Assembly: GCA_024225275.1 (NCBI GenBank)
Contig: JAAEMS010000341.1
Location: 1 to 56,639 of the forward strand
Direction of reading: 5' to 3'
DNA: 56,639 nucleotides
Source of the DNA: Actinomycetes bacterium
GTDB taxonomy: Bacteria > Actinomycetota > Acidimicrobiia > Acidimicrobiales > JAAEMS01
In this document: positions 9,915 through 17,375 of the stretch, piece by piece
How the letters are laid out: each line of letters begins with the position of its first letter
How positions within the stretch are numbered: the first letter of the stretch is position 1
The notes under the pieces: model-generated
Database searches by the model: none
Told to the model about the DNA's origin: nothing
The model's input: the letters and a program-made list of their open reading frames with translations, nothing else
Translations under genes and position numbers: made by a program

Positions 9915-11363
9915 ATGTCCGACAAACCCGACAAGACCGATCCGTACGCAGAGCTTGGCCTCGACGATCTCCCCGAAGCCGATCAGCTCGACGGTCCGGT
10001 GGGCGACACCTGGTCTCAACTGGGTCTCGACTCCGTGCCCGAGGTGGGCGGCTCGGTAGACAGCGAGCCGTCCGTGCCCAGCTGGGGTTCGGCGGCGGGT
10101 TCGGCCCCAGACGACGATCCCCTTGGACTCGGTTCGGTGCCAGATGCCGAGTCGTTCCACCAGAGCAATCCCGATGTTGGCCGGGTGCCAGTCATTCGTA
10201 CCGACGACACGAGCCCGGCCCCCGCGGCCGACGAACCCAGCTCGATGCCTCACTGGACCCAGCCGCCCACCGGCGAGGTCCCTGCCGCTCTCGCCTCCGA
10301 ACCGGCCGCCCCCGACGACGGCGACCTCGAGACCTGGTCGGGCCTCGGTACCAGCCCCACCTGGCAGCAGGCGGCCGACGACTGGATGAACAACGACGAA
10401 GACCTCCTGGGCAACCTCGGGGTCGATCGGCCGGGTGCCATGCCCATCGACGACACCGGGGCGACCGATGGCCCACCGACGGGCGGGCCTCCTCAGCGCC
10501 CCAGCGGCAGTGAGGCCGAGCCCGGTGCTCCGGGCGCGGGGGCGGCCGGTGGTGGGCGCAACGTGCCTCTCGCCGTAGGGGCCGGTCTCGGCATGGCCCT
10601 CGTGGCGCTGGCTGCATTCGCCCTGGGCGGTTCGGCCACCATCGTCCTGGTCACCGTGGTCCTGGTTCTGGCCGCCGCCGAGTTCTACAACGCCGTCCGG
10701 CGCTCGGGCTACCACCCGGCCACCCTGCTGGGCCTCACCGCGGTGGGCTGTCTGCCCCCCGCTGTCTACTGGCGGGGTGAACAGGCCATCCCCCTCGTAT
10801 TGTTCCTCTCGGTCGTGTTCGGCCTGCTCTGGTACCTCACCTCTCCCCAGGACCGGGCGGTCAGCGGTCTGGCCAGCACTCTCCTGGGCATTTGCTGGGT
10901 CGGTGTGTTGGGCTCGTTCGCGGCCCTGATCCTGAAGGCCCCCGACGGTGTATCGCTCCTGCTCCTTGCTGTGATCGGCACCGTCGCCTACGACATCGGG
11001 GCCTACGCGGTAGGTCGTAACGCCGGCCGTCAGCCCCTGTCCACGGCCAGTCCCAACAAGACCGTTGAAGGTCTGGTGGGTGGCTGCCTGATCGCCGTCG
11101 TTGCCGTGGTCGTGGCCGCCGGGTTCGCCGGCCTGGCCGAATCGGCGTTCGACGGGTACGGCAAGCCCCTCATCCTCGGCATCGTCATCGCCGTGGTGGC
11201 GCCTCTGGGCGATCTGAGTGAATCACTGATCAAGCGCGACCTCGGTATCAAGGACATGGGTTCGGTGATTCCGGGCCATGGTGGTCTGCTCGACCGGTTC
11301 GACGCCCTCGTCTTCGTTCTCCCCGCGACCTACTACACACTCCGGGTCTTCGACTTCATCTGA
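9915..11363 (+). CDS. cdsA: Phosphatidate cytidylyltransferase with long acidic N-tail
   Basis: The 482-residue product makes CDP-diacylglycerol from phosphatidate and CTP in the membrane. The C-terminal ~270 residues hold multiple membrane segments and the CDS signature (SLIKRDLGIKDMGSVIPGHG followed by LLDRFD). The first ~210 residues are predicted soluble and disordered, rich in Asp, Pro and Ser. They carry three copies of a short motif, LGLDDLPE (14-21), LGLDSVPE (36-43) and LGLGSVPD (70-77). AGGAGG at 9905-9910 supports the ATG at 9915. The stop overlaps the dxr ATG by one base. An N-terminal extension is common in actinobacterial CdsA; the repeated motif may bind a partner. Confidence 0.93.
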   Translation: MSDKPDKTDPYAELGLDDLPEADQLDGPVGDTWSQLGLDSVPEVGGSVDSEPSVPSWGSAAGSAPDDDPLGLGSVPDAESFHQSNPDVGRVPVIRTDDTSPAPAADEPSSMPHWTQPPTGEVPAALASEPAAPDDGDLETWSGLGTSPTWQQAADDWMNNDEDLLGNLGVDRPGAMPIDDTGATDGPPTGGPPQRPSGSEAEPGAPGAGAAGGGRNVPLAVGAGLGMALVALAAFALGGSATIVLVTVVLVLAAAEFYNAVRRSGYHPATLLGLTAVGCLPPAVYWRGEQAIPLVLFLSVVFGLLWYLTSPQDRAVSGLASTLLGICWVGVLGSFAALILKAPDGVSLLLLAVIGTVAYDIGAYAVGRNAGRQPLSTASPNKTVEGLVGGCLIAVVAVVVAAGFAGLAESAFDGYGKPLILGIVIAVVAPLGDLSESLIKRDLGIKDMGSVIPGHGGLLDRFDALVFVLPATYYTLRVFDFI

Positions 11364-12541
11364 TGACGAACGTGGCCGTGTGCGGCTCCACCGGCAGCAT
11401 CGGGACCCAGACTCTCGAAGTCATCGAGACCGAGGCCGGGCCGTGGCGAGTCAGCGCCCTGGGCGTGAACAGCTCCGTCGATGCCGTCGTCGAGCAAGCC
11501 CATCGGGTTCGGCCCGATGTCGTGGCGGTTGCCGCCCCCGAGGCCGCGGCCGGCCTGGCCGCACGCCTGCCCGCGGGCACCGAGTTGCTCGTGGGGCCCA
11601 ACGCCATGGCCGAGGCGGCCCAGCGGGCCGACGTCGTGGTCAACGGAGTGGTGGGGTTTGCAGGCTTGTCGGTCACATTGGCCACCCTCGAGGCCGGCAA
11701 GCGGTTGGCGTTGGCCAACAAGGAGTCGCTCATCGCGGCCGGCCCGGTGGTGCAGCGGGCCCGCCTCACCCCGGGGGCCGAGTTGGTGCCGGTCGATTCC
11801 GAGCACTGTGCGATCCACCAGTGTCTACGGGCCAACAACGAGCGGGCTCGGCTGGACCGGATCGTCCTGACCGCCAGCGGTGGCCCGTTCCGGGGCCGGA
11901 GCCGAAGCGAGCTGTCCGAAGTCACCGTCGAGGCGGCTCTGGCCCACCCGACCTGGAGTATGGGCCCGAAGATCACCATCGACTCGTCGACTCTGATGAA
12001 CAAGGGGCTCGAGGTCATCGAGGCCAACGAGTTGTTCGGCCGGGTGGCGGGCCCCGACGCCCACGACTTGGGTATCGATGACATCGAGGTGGTCGTCCAT
12101 CCCCAGTCGATCGTGCACTCGATGGTCGAGTTCTCCGACGGGGCCACCATCGCCCAGCTGTCGTTGCCCGACATGCGCTTGCCCATCGGCTATGCCTTGG
12201 CCCACCCAGACCGGATCACCACGCCGTTCGGCCGTATCGACTGGGCCGAGACCGGCCGTCTCGACTTCGAGCCGCCCGACTACGAGTCGTTCCCTTGTCT
12301 CGGGTTGGCCTACGAGGCCGGTCGGGCCGGTGAGACGGCCCCGGCCGCTCTGAACGCCGCCAATGAGGTAGCCGTAGAGGCATTCCTCGACGGCCGAATC
12401 CGCTGGATTGTCATCCCCGACGTACTCAAGGTCGTTCTCGACGGGCATGATGGGAGCCGGGCCTCCGATGTCGACGCCGTCCTGGCGGTCGATGCCTGGG
12501 CTCGGCGGGAAGCCAGCTCCTTCATCGAGGGGCTGAACTGA
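11363..12541 (+). CDS. dxr: 1-deoxy-D-xylulose 5-phosphate reductoisomerase
   Basis: The 392-residue enzyme catalyses the committed MEP-pathway step, DXP to MEP with NADPH. The Rossmann motif VCGSTGSIGTQTLEV, ALANKESLIAAG, VPVDSEHCAIHQCL, TASGGPFRG, HPTWSMGPKITIDSSTLMNK and EVVVHPQSIVHSMVEF are all present. It is coupled to cdsA by a one-base TGATG overlap. It lies two genes upstream of ispG, so two MEP-pathway steps are encoded together, split by the site-2 protease gene, an arrangement common in actinobacteria. Confidence 0.97.
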   Translation: MTNVAVCGSTGSIGTQTLEVIETEAGPWRVSALGVNSSVDAVVEQAHRVRPDVVAVAAPEAAAGLAARLPAGTELLVGPNAMAEAAQRADVVVNGVVGFAGLSVTLATLEAGKRLALANKESLIAAGPVVQRARLTPGAELVPVDSEHCAIHQCLRANNERARLDRIVLTASGGPFRGRSRSELSEVTVEAALAHPTWSMGPKITIDSSTLMNKGLEVIEANELFGRVAGPDAHDLGIDDIEVVVHPQSIVHSMVEFSDGATIAQLSLPDMRLPIGYALAHPDRITTPFGRIDWAETGRLDFEPPDYESFPCLGLAYEAGRAGETAPAALNAANEVAVEAFLDGRIRWIVIPDVLKVVLDGHDGSRASDVDAVLAVDAWARREASSFIEGLN

Positions 12542-12588
12542 CCGAAGATGACAGGAGCGTCCCGACCGGAGAGGTCCGCATCCACAGC

Positions 12589-13899
12589 ATGACCGACACC
12601 GTCCCCCCAACCCCGTTTCGGCCTGATGAGCACGAGGCCGCGTCCGCGGCGCCCACCGAAGCCGGCAAGCCTGCCGAGTCGGGCGAAACCACCAACTCCC
12701 TGCGGGTGGCCATCCTGGCCGGGCTGCTGCTTCTCGTAGCCCTCACCGGTGGGCTCTACATGGTCGGGGTCATAGTGGCCCTGATCATCATGATCTTTCT
12801 GCACGAGCTGGGCCACTACGTGACCGCCCGCCGGTCGGGCATGAAGGTCACCGAGTTCTTCATCGGCTTTGGTCCCCGCATCTGGTCGTTCCGGCGGGGT
12901 GAGACCGAATACGGCATCAAGGCCATCCCGGCCGGTGCCTACGTGAAGATCATCGGCATGAACAGCCTCGACGACTTCCACAACCCGGCCGACGAGTCCC
13001 GCACCTACCGCCAGGCCACCTTCCCCCGGCGGTTCCTGGTGGGGGTCGCCGGCTCGGCTATGCACTTCATCCAGGCCTTCGTGCTCCTGTTCATTCTCCT
13101 GACTGCGTTCGGCATGTCCGAGGACGATGTGTGGAACATCGGAACCATCAGCGGGCTCGACGAGGGCAGCACCGTCCCCGCCGCTGATGCCGGACTCGAG
13201 CTCGACGACCGGATCCGGGCCGTTGATGGCACCAGTGTCGTCACCTTCGAGGACCTCCGCCAGGAGATCCAGGCTCGCCCCGGTGCCCTGGTCACCCTGT
13301 CGGTCGAGCGCGACGGTCAGTTCTTCGAGACCACCACGGTGCTGGCCGAGACCAATCCCCAGGGTGAGCCGGTCGGCTTCCTGGGCATCGGGCCCGACCA
13401 TCCCCGCCAGACCGTCGGACCGATTGCCGCGGTGGGCGACTCGGCCGAGTTCATGTGGGAGTTCGGAAGCGGCTCGATTCTCGCCCTGGCTGACTTCTTC
13501 AGTCCCGGGAACCTGAGTGAGTACGTCGACCGGGTGGTGGGCAACGGTCCCGACCGCACGGGCGATCTCATAACCGACGCCGACGGGCGCCTCCTCTCAC
13601 CGGTGGGGGCGGTACGCATCGCCTCCGATGTGGCCGAGGACGACTTCGCCAACCTGCTCGGCTTCCTGGTCTCCATCAATATCTTCGTTGGCATCTTCAA
13701 CCTGGTGCCCCTGCCGCCACTCGACGGCGGTCTGCTGGCGGTGGCCACCTACGAGCGGCTCCGCGAGCGCGGCGGCCGCCGCCACCACATCGACTACTCG
13801 CGGGTCCTACCCGTCACGGCAACGGTGGTCGTGCTGCTCGGCGTGCTCGGACTGTCCGCGCTCTACCTGGACTCGCTCGACCTCGTCGGGGTTGGTTGA
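12589..13899 (+). CDS. rseP: Site-2 (RseP/Rip1-type) intramembrane metalloprotease
   Basis: A 436-residue M50 protease. After about 45 hydrophilic residues there is a membrane segment with the zinc motif FLHELGHYVTARRSG and the FIGFGPRIWSF strand. A PDZ domain lies around residues 185-270 (LDEGSTVPAADAGLELDDRI), and NLVPLPPLDGG gives the third zinc ligand region near the C-terminus. Such proteases cut anti-sigma factors or other membrane proteins. The ATG at 12589 follows a 47-nt gap after dxr. The stop overlaps the ispG ATG by one base. The target cannot be told from the window. Confidence 0.92.
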   Translation: MTDTVPPTPFRPDEHEAASAAPTEAGKPAESGETTNSLRVAILAGLLLLVALTGGLYMVGVIVALIIMIFLHELGHYVTARRSGMKVTEFFIGFGPRIWSFRRGETEYGIKAIPAGAYVKIIGMNSLDDFHNPADESRTYRQATFPRRFLVGVAGSAMHFIQAFVLLFILLTAFGMSEDDVWNIGTISGLDEGSTVPAADAGLELDDRIRAVDGTSVVTFEDLRQEIQARPGALVTLSVERDGQFFETTTVLAETNPQGEPVGFLGIGPDHPRQTVGPIAAVGDSAEFMWEFGSGSILALADFFSPGNLSEYVDRVVGNGPDRTGDLITDADGRLLSPVGAVRIASDVAEDDFANLLGFLVSINIFVGIFNLVPLPPLDGGLLAVATYERLRERGGRRHHIDYSRVLPVTATVVVLLGVLGLSALYLDSLDLVGVG

Positions 13900-15128
13900 T
13901 GGACACCAACGGGGTCACCTTCGAGCGGCGACCCACTCGTCAGGTGATGGTGGGCGACCTCCCCGTGGGTGGGGGCGCACCGGTCACCGTTCAGTCGATG
14001 ACCACCACCAAGACCGCCGACGTCGAGGGTACCCTCCAGCAGATCTACGCCCTGGCCGCGGCGGGGTGTGACATCGTCCGCTGTACCTGCAACGAGCCTG
14101 AGGCCGCCGAGGGCCTGGCCCACATCGTGCCCCGTTCACCGGTGCCCATCGTGGCCGACATCCACCACCAGTACCGACGGGCCCTCGAAGCCCTCGAGGC
14201 CGGCGTGCACTGTCTCCGCCTCAACCCCGGCAACATACGTCGGCCCGAGCACATCAAGACCGTGGCCTCCGAAGCACGCGATCGGGGCGTACCCATCCGG
14301 ATCGGGGTGAACGGTGGCTCCCTCGATACGGCTCTGTACGAGAAGTACGGAGGTCGGGTCACGCCCGAGGCCATGGTCGAGTCGGCCCTCCAGGAGATCG
14401 CCTACTTCGACGAGGTCGGCTTCGACCAGATCAAGATCTCCGTGAAGGCCAGCAGTGTGCCTCTCATGATCGAGGCCTACCGGCAGCTGTCGGAGGCCAC
14501 CGATCATCCTCTCCACCTCGGTGTCACCGAGGCCGGACCACCGCCGGCCGGGCTGGTGAAGAGCACGGCCGGCATCGCCACCCTCCTGGCCGAGGGCATC
14601 GGCGACACCATTCGCTACAGCCTCACCGCCGATCCGGTGGAGGAGGTTCGGGCCGGTCGCCAGCTCCTCGAAGCCATGGGGCTGCGCGAGCGCAAGAACG
14701 TCGACCTGATCGCGTGCCCCGGCTGTGGTCGGGCCGAAGTAGACGTCTACGAGGTGGCCAACCGGGCCATGGAGGCCTTCGAGGACCGCCAGATCCCGCT
14801 CCAGGTCGCGGTCATGGGGTGCGTGGTGAACGGGCCCGGCGAGGCCCGCGACGCAGACATCGGCATCGCCGCGGGCAACAAGCGTGGCCACCTGTTCGTG
14901 AAAGGCCACAACGTGGCCGTCGTCCCCGAAGACGAGATGGTCGATGCTCTGGTCGACTGGGCCGATTTCATCGTCGAGCACGGCGTCGATGCCGCCCTCG
15001 AACGGGTCGACTCCACCCTCGCCGCCCGCGAGGCAGCAGGCGATCGGGCCGATCTCCTCGAACGTCAGGGCGACGATGCCAATCACACCGGTGAGATCGT
15101 GAGCCTCATCCGCAGCCACCGCAACTAA
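13899..15128 (+). CDS. ispG: 4-hydroxy-3-methylbut-2-en-1-yl diphosphate synthase
   Basis: A 409-residue IspG (GcpE), the [4Fe-4S] enzyme converting MEcPP to HMBPP. Features are VQSMTTTKTADVEGT, the TIM-barrel strands (VPIVADIHHQYRRAL, LRLNPGN), IRIGVNGGSLD, and the cluster ligands in IACPGCGR and VMGCVVNGPGEA. The ATG at 13899 overlaps the protease stop; a TTG lies one codon upstream but is less likely. The short form without the plant-type insert is the usual bacterial length. Confidence 0.96.
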   Translation: MDTNGVTFERRPTRQVMVGDLPVGGGAPVTVQSMTTTKTADVEGTLQQIYALAAAGCDIVRCTCNEPEAAEGLAHIVPRSPVPIVADIHHQYRRALEALEAGVHCLRLNPGNIRRPEHIKTVASEARDRGVPIRIGVNGGSLDTALYEKYGGRVTPEAMVESALQEIAYFDEVGFDQIKISVKASSVPLMIEAYRQLSEATDHPLHLGVTEAGPPPAGLVKSTAGIATLLAEGIGDTIRYSLTADPVEEVRAGRQLLEAMGLRERKNVDLIACPGCGRAEVDVYEVANRAMEAFEDRQIPLQVAVMGCVVNGPGEARDADIGIAAGNKRGHLFVKGHNVAVVPEDEMVDALVDWADFIVEHGVDAALERVDSTLAAREAAGDRADLLERQGDDANHTGEIVSLIRSHRN

Positions 15129-15142
15129 CCGCCTGGCCCCGC

Positions 15143-15148
15143 TATACT
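15143..15148 (+). promoter_or_regulatory. Putative rimP-nusA operon promoter minus-10 box
   Basis: TATACT is the most consensus-like minus-10 in the window and lies 15 nt after ispG. A start near 15155 gives a leader of about 100 nt that contains the two hairpins described next. Confidence 0.5.
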
Positions 15149-15168
15149 TCGGCTGTTCTGATTCGGAG

Positions 15169-15214
15169 TGGGGTTCGACCCCATGTGTGTGGAGGCGTGG
15201 GCTCAGCCCACGCC
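15169..15214 (+). promoter_or_regulatory. Structured rimP leader with two hairpins
   Basis: The first element is TGGGG-ttcga-CCCCA (15169-15183). The second is a perfect 9-bp stem with a 3-nt loop, GGCGTGGGC-tca-GCCCACGCC (15194-15214), followed by TTCGTT. It lies 40 nt before the rimP ATG. It could be an attenuator or a NusA or ribosome-responsive element ahead of the translation-factor operon. There is no poly-U tract, so intrinsic termination is uncertain. Confidence 0.5.
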
Positions 15215-15254
15215 TTCGTTCATCAAGAGGGAACTGAGAGCAGGAGGTGAGTCG

Positions 15255-15788
15255 ATGAGTGTGGTCAGTGAGGTCGAACGGATTGCCGTTCCCATCATCG
15301 AGAACCTCGGTGCCGAGCTCGTCGACATCCAGTACACCCATTCGGTGCTACGACTCAGTATCGACATGGAGGGTGGCGTGTCCACCAATGTGTTGGCCCG
15401 GGCCAGCCGGATGATCTCGCGCACCCTCGACGAGGACGACCCCATTCCCGGGAAGTACACCCTCGAGGTGTCGAGTCCGGGTGTCGAACGCCCCCTGCGG
15501 TCCGCCGAGCACTGGGAGAAGGCGGTGGGCGAAACCGTGTCCATCAAGCTCACCCCCGGCTCCGACGTGCGCCGCTTGATCGGAGAGCTCCTGAGCGTCT
15601 CCGCCTCCGAGGTCGACCTCTCGGTCACCAGCGTCGACGGAACCGATCTACCTGAAGCTGAATCCCGCACGGTCGCCCTTGCCGATATCAACAAGGCCCG
15701 CACCGTCTACGACTGGAGCCGGGCCTTCGCCAAGGCCGACGCCCAGCAGTCCGACCCCGCCGAACCCCGAGAAGAGGCCGCATCGTGA
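15255..15788 (+). CDS. rimP: Ribosome maturation factor RimP
   Basis: A 177-residue RimP, needed for 30S maturation. The N-terminal domain includes ELVDIQYTHSVLRLSID and the family phrase YTLEVSSPGVERPLR; an SH3-like C-terminal domain follows, then an Ala/Glu-rich tail. The frame is open from a GTG at 15168, but that would translate through the leader hairpins. AGGAGG at 15242-15247 and family alignment favour the ATG at 15255. The stop overlaps the nusA GTG (GTGA). Confidence 0.94.
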   Translation: MSVVSEVERIAVPIIENLGAELVDIQYTHSVLRLSIDMEGGVSTNVLARASRMISRTLDEDDPIPGKYTLEVSSPGVERPLRSAEHWEKAVGETVSIKLTPGSDVRRLIGELLSVSASEVDLSVTSVDGTDLPEAESRTVALADINKARTVYDWSRAFAKADAQQSDPAEPREEAAS

Positions 15789-16969
15789 GCAATCCCGAGA
15801 TGATGGAAGCCCTGCAGGCCCTTGCGGCCGACAAGGGCATCTCCGTCGACACCCTGTTCGGCGCTCTGGCCGACGCGCTCGAGTCGGCCTACAAGCGGAT
15901 GCCCGACGCCAACGAGTACGCCTGGGTCACCATCGACCCCGAGTCGTTCGAGATCCGGGTGTTCGCCCAGGAGCTCGACGAGGACGGCGAGCCCGAAGGT
16001 GACGAGTTCGATGTCACCCCCGACGATTTCGGGCGCATCGCCGCCCAGACGGCCAAGCAGGTCATGTTCCAGCGCATTCGCGAGGCCGAGCGCGAGATGA
16101 AGTACGAGGAGTACGCGGGCCGCGAGGGCGACATCGTCACCGGCATCATCCAGCAGAGCGACTCCCGCTACACCCTCCTCGATCTCGGACGGGTCGAGGC
16201 CCTGTTGCCCCAGGCCGAACAGGTCGCCTTCGAGCGCCCCGAGCCCAACAGTCGCCTCAAGGCCTACATCGTCGAGGTTCGCAAGACGGCCAAAGGCCCC
16301 CAGATCGTGGTCAGTCGCACCCACCCGGGCCTCATCAAGCGCCTCTTCGAGCTCGAGGTCCCGGAAATCGCCGACGGAGTGGTCGAGATCCGCGCCTGTG
16401 CCCGCGAGCCCGGACACCGGACCAAGATCGCGGTATGGAGCAACGACGGCAACGTCGACCCGGTTGGTGCCTGCGTGGGTGCCCGTGGTGCCCGCGTCCG
16501 TATGGTCGTCAACGAACTGCGGGGAGAGAAGATCGACATCGTCCCCTTCTCCGACGATCCCCAGGACTTCGTCATGAAGGCCCTCTCGCCGGCCAAGGTC
16601 AAAGAGGTTCTCCTCCACGATGACACCGGTGTCGCCGAGGTGATCGTCCCCGACTACCAGCTATCGCTGGCCATCGGCAAGGAGGGGCAGAACGCCCGTC
16701 TGGCCGCCCGGCTCACCGGCTGGCGCGTCGACATCAAGAGCGAGACCCAGCAGGCCGAGGAAGCCGCCTACGGCGGCGAAGAATGGGCCGAGGGCGAGTG
16801 GGTCGTCGACGAGGCCACCGGCGAGCAGGTCTGGCAGCCCGCCGACGGCGGCCAAGCTGTGTCGGCCGCCGAATGGTCCGAGTCGGCCGAAGAAGCTGCC
16901 CCTGAGGAAGCCAGCACCGAACAAGCCGATGAGTCGGTTGGTGACGCAGCAGACGAGTCGAAGTCATAG
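15785..16969 (+). CDS. nusA: Transcription termination/antitermination factor NusA
   Basis: A 394-residue NusA. Order of domains: N-terminal RNA polymerase-binding domain, S1 domain ([20 protein letters not shown]), KH1 ([21 protein letters not shown] with [20 protein letters not shown]) and KH2 ([21 protein letters not shown]). There is no C-terminal AR repeat region; instead an acidic tail of about 75 residues rich in Glu, Ala and Trp. The GTG start overlaps the rimP stop. The last codon and stop overlap the presumed ylxR start region (16966). Confidence 0.96.
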   Translation: MSNPEMMEALQALAADKGISVDTLFGALADALESAYKRMPDANEYAWVTIDPESFEIRVFAQELDEDGEPEGDEFDVTPDDFGRIAAQTAKQVMFQRIREAEREMKYEEYAGREGDIVTGIIQQSDSRYTLLDLGRVEALLPQAEQVAFERPEPNSRLKAYIVEVRKTAKGPQIVVSRTHPGLIKRLFELEVPEIADGVVEIRACAREPGHRTKIAVWSNDGNVDPVGACVGARGARVRMVVNELRGEKIDIVPFSDDPQDFVMKALSPAKVKEVLLHDDTGVAEVIVPDYQLSLAIGKEGQNARLAARLTGWRVDIKSETQQAEEAAYGGEEWAEGEWVVDEATGEQVWQPADGGQAVSAAEWSESAEEAAPEEASTEQADESVGDAADESKS

Positions 16970-17247
16970 CTGCACCGTCCCGTACCTGTATCGGCTGTCG
17001 GGCGGTACACCCGACAGCCCAGCTGACCCGCGTCTCGCGGGGCGCGAACGGGTGGGTGATCGGGCCTGGAGAGGGCCGCGGGGCCTGGATCTGTCGAGCC
17101 CAGCCGACCTGTCTCGACGAAGCCTTGGGCCGCGGCCGCCTGGGCCGGGCCGTTCGCTCCGAAGTGAGTGCCGGTGATCTTGGTTCGGTGGCCCGGCTGG
17201 TCCGGACCCATTGGATGGAGGACCCCGGCCCAGAGCCGCTAGGGTGA
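16966..17247 (+). CDS. ylxR: YlxR (DUF448) RNA-binding protein, non-canonical start
   Basis: The frame ending at 17247 encodes the YlxR family: RTCIGCR at the N-terminus, [13 protein letters not shown] in the middle, and GRLGRAVR. Family members are about 90 residues and sit between nusA and infB, as here. The frame is closed by TGA at 16942-16944, and between that stop and the CxxC motif there is no ATG, GTG or TTG. The coordinate given assumes initiation at the ATA at 16966, which overlaps the nusA TAG as ATAG and mirrors the ATGA overlaps nearby; this is an inference. Starting at the GTG at 17053 would lose the CxxC motif. Confidence 0.7.
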   Translation: MAAPSRTCIGCRAVHPTAQLTRVSRGANGWVIGPGEGRGAWICRAQPTCLDEALGRGRLGRAVRSEVSAGDLGSVARLVRTHWMEDPGPEPLG

Positions 17248-17272
17248 ACGGGCCGCCGCGCGACGCGCGGCG
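17240..17272 (+). promoter_or_regulatory. Putative infB promoter and leader hairpin
   Basis: TAGGGT at 17240-17245 overlaps the ylxR stop and fits the local TANNNT pattern. Just downstream, 17254-17272 forms a very GC-rich inverted repeat (CGCCGCGCG-a-CGCGCGGCG). A second imperfect stem (TTTGTCG-aac-CGACGAAA) lies at about 17342-17359, close to the infB ribosome-binding region. Together the 128-nt gap looks like a regulated leader. Confidence 0.35.
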
Positions 17273-17375
17273 CACCGACCGCGGTCGCCTGACCGTTACA
17301 AGCCCAAGAACCGCCAGCCAGGAATTCTCTGTCGGAATCCCTTTGTCGAACCGACGAAAGAGCTGAGAACAACAC

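Noticed and set aside
15160..15185. tRNA-like T-arm (GGGG-TTCGA-CCCC) ahead of rimP
   Set aside because: No acceptor, D or anticodon arms can be drawn around it, so it is treated as a leader hairpin and not a tRNA gene.
16945..16969. Programmed frameshift joining NusA to YlxR
   Set aside because: The ylxR frame is open for only 22 nt before the nusA stop and no slippery heptamer is present there. The idea is kept only as a remote alternative.
16929..17177. Plus-strand ORF with an ATG overlapping the nusA end
   Set aside because: It is in a different frame from YlxR and its product (Pro/Arg-rich) has no family features. It does not rescue the missing ylxR start.
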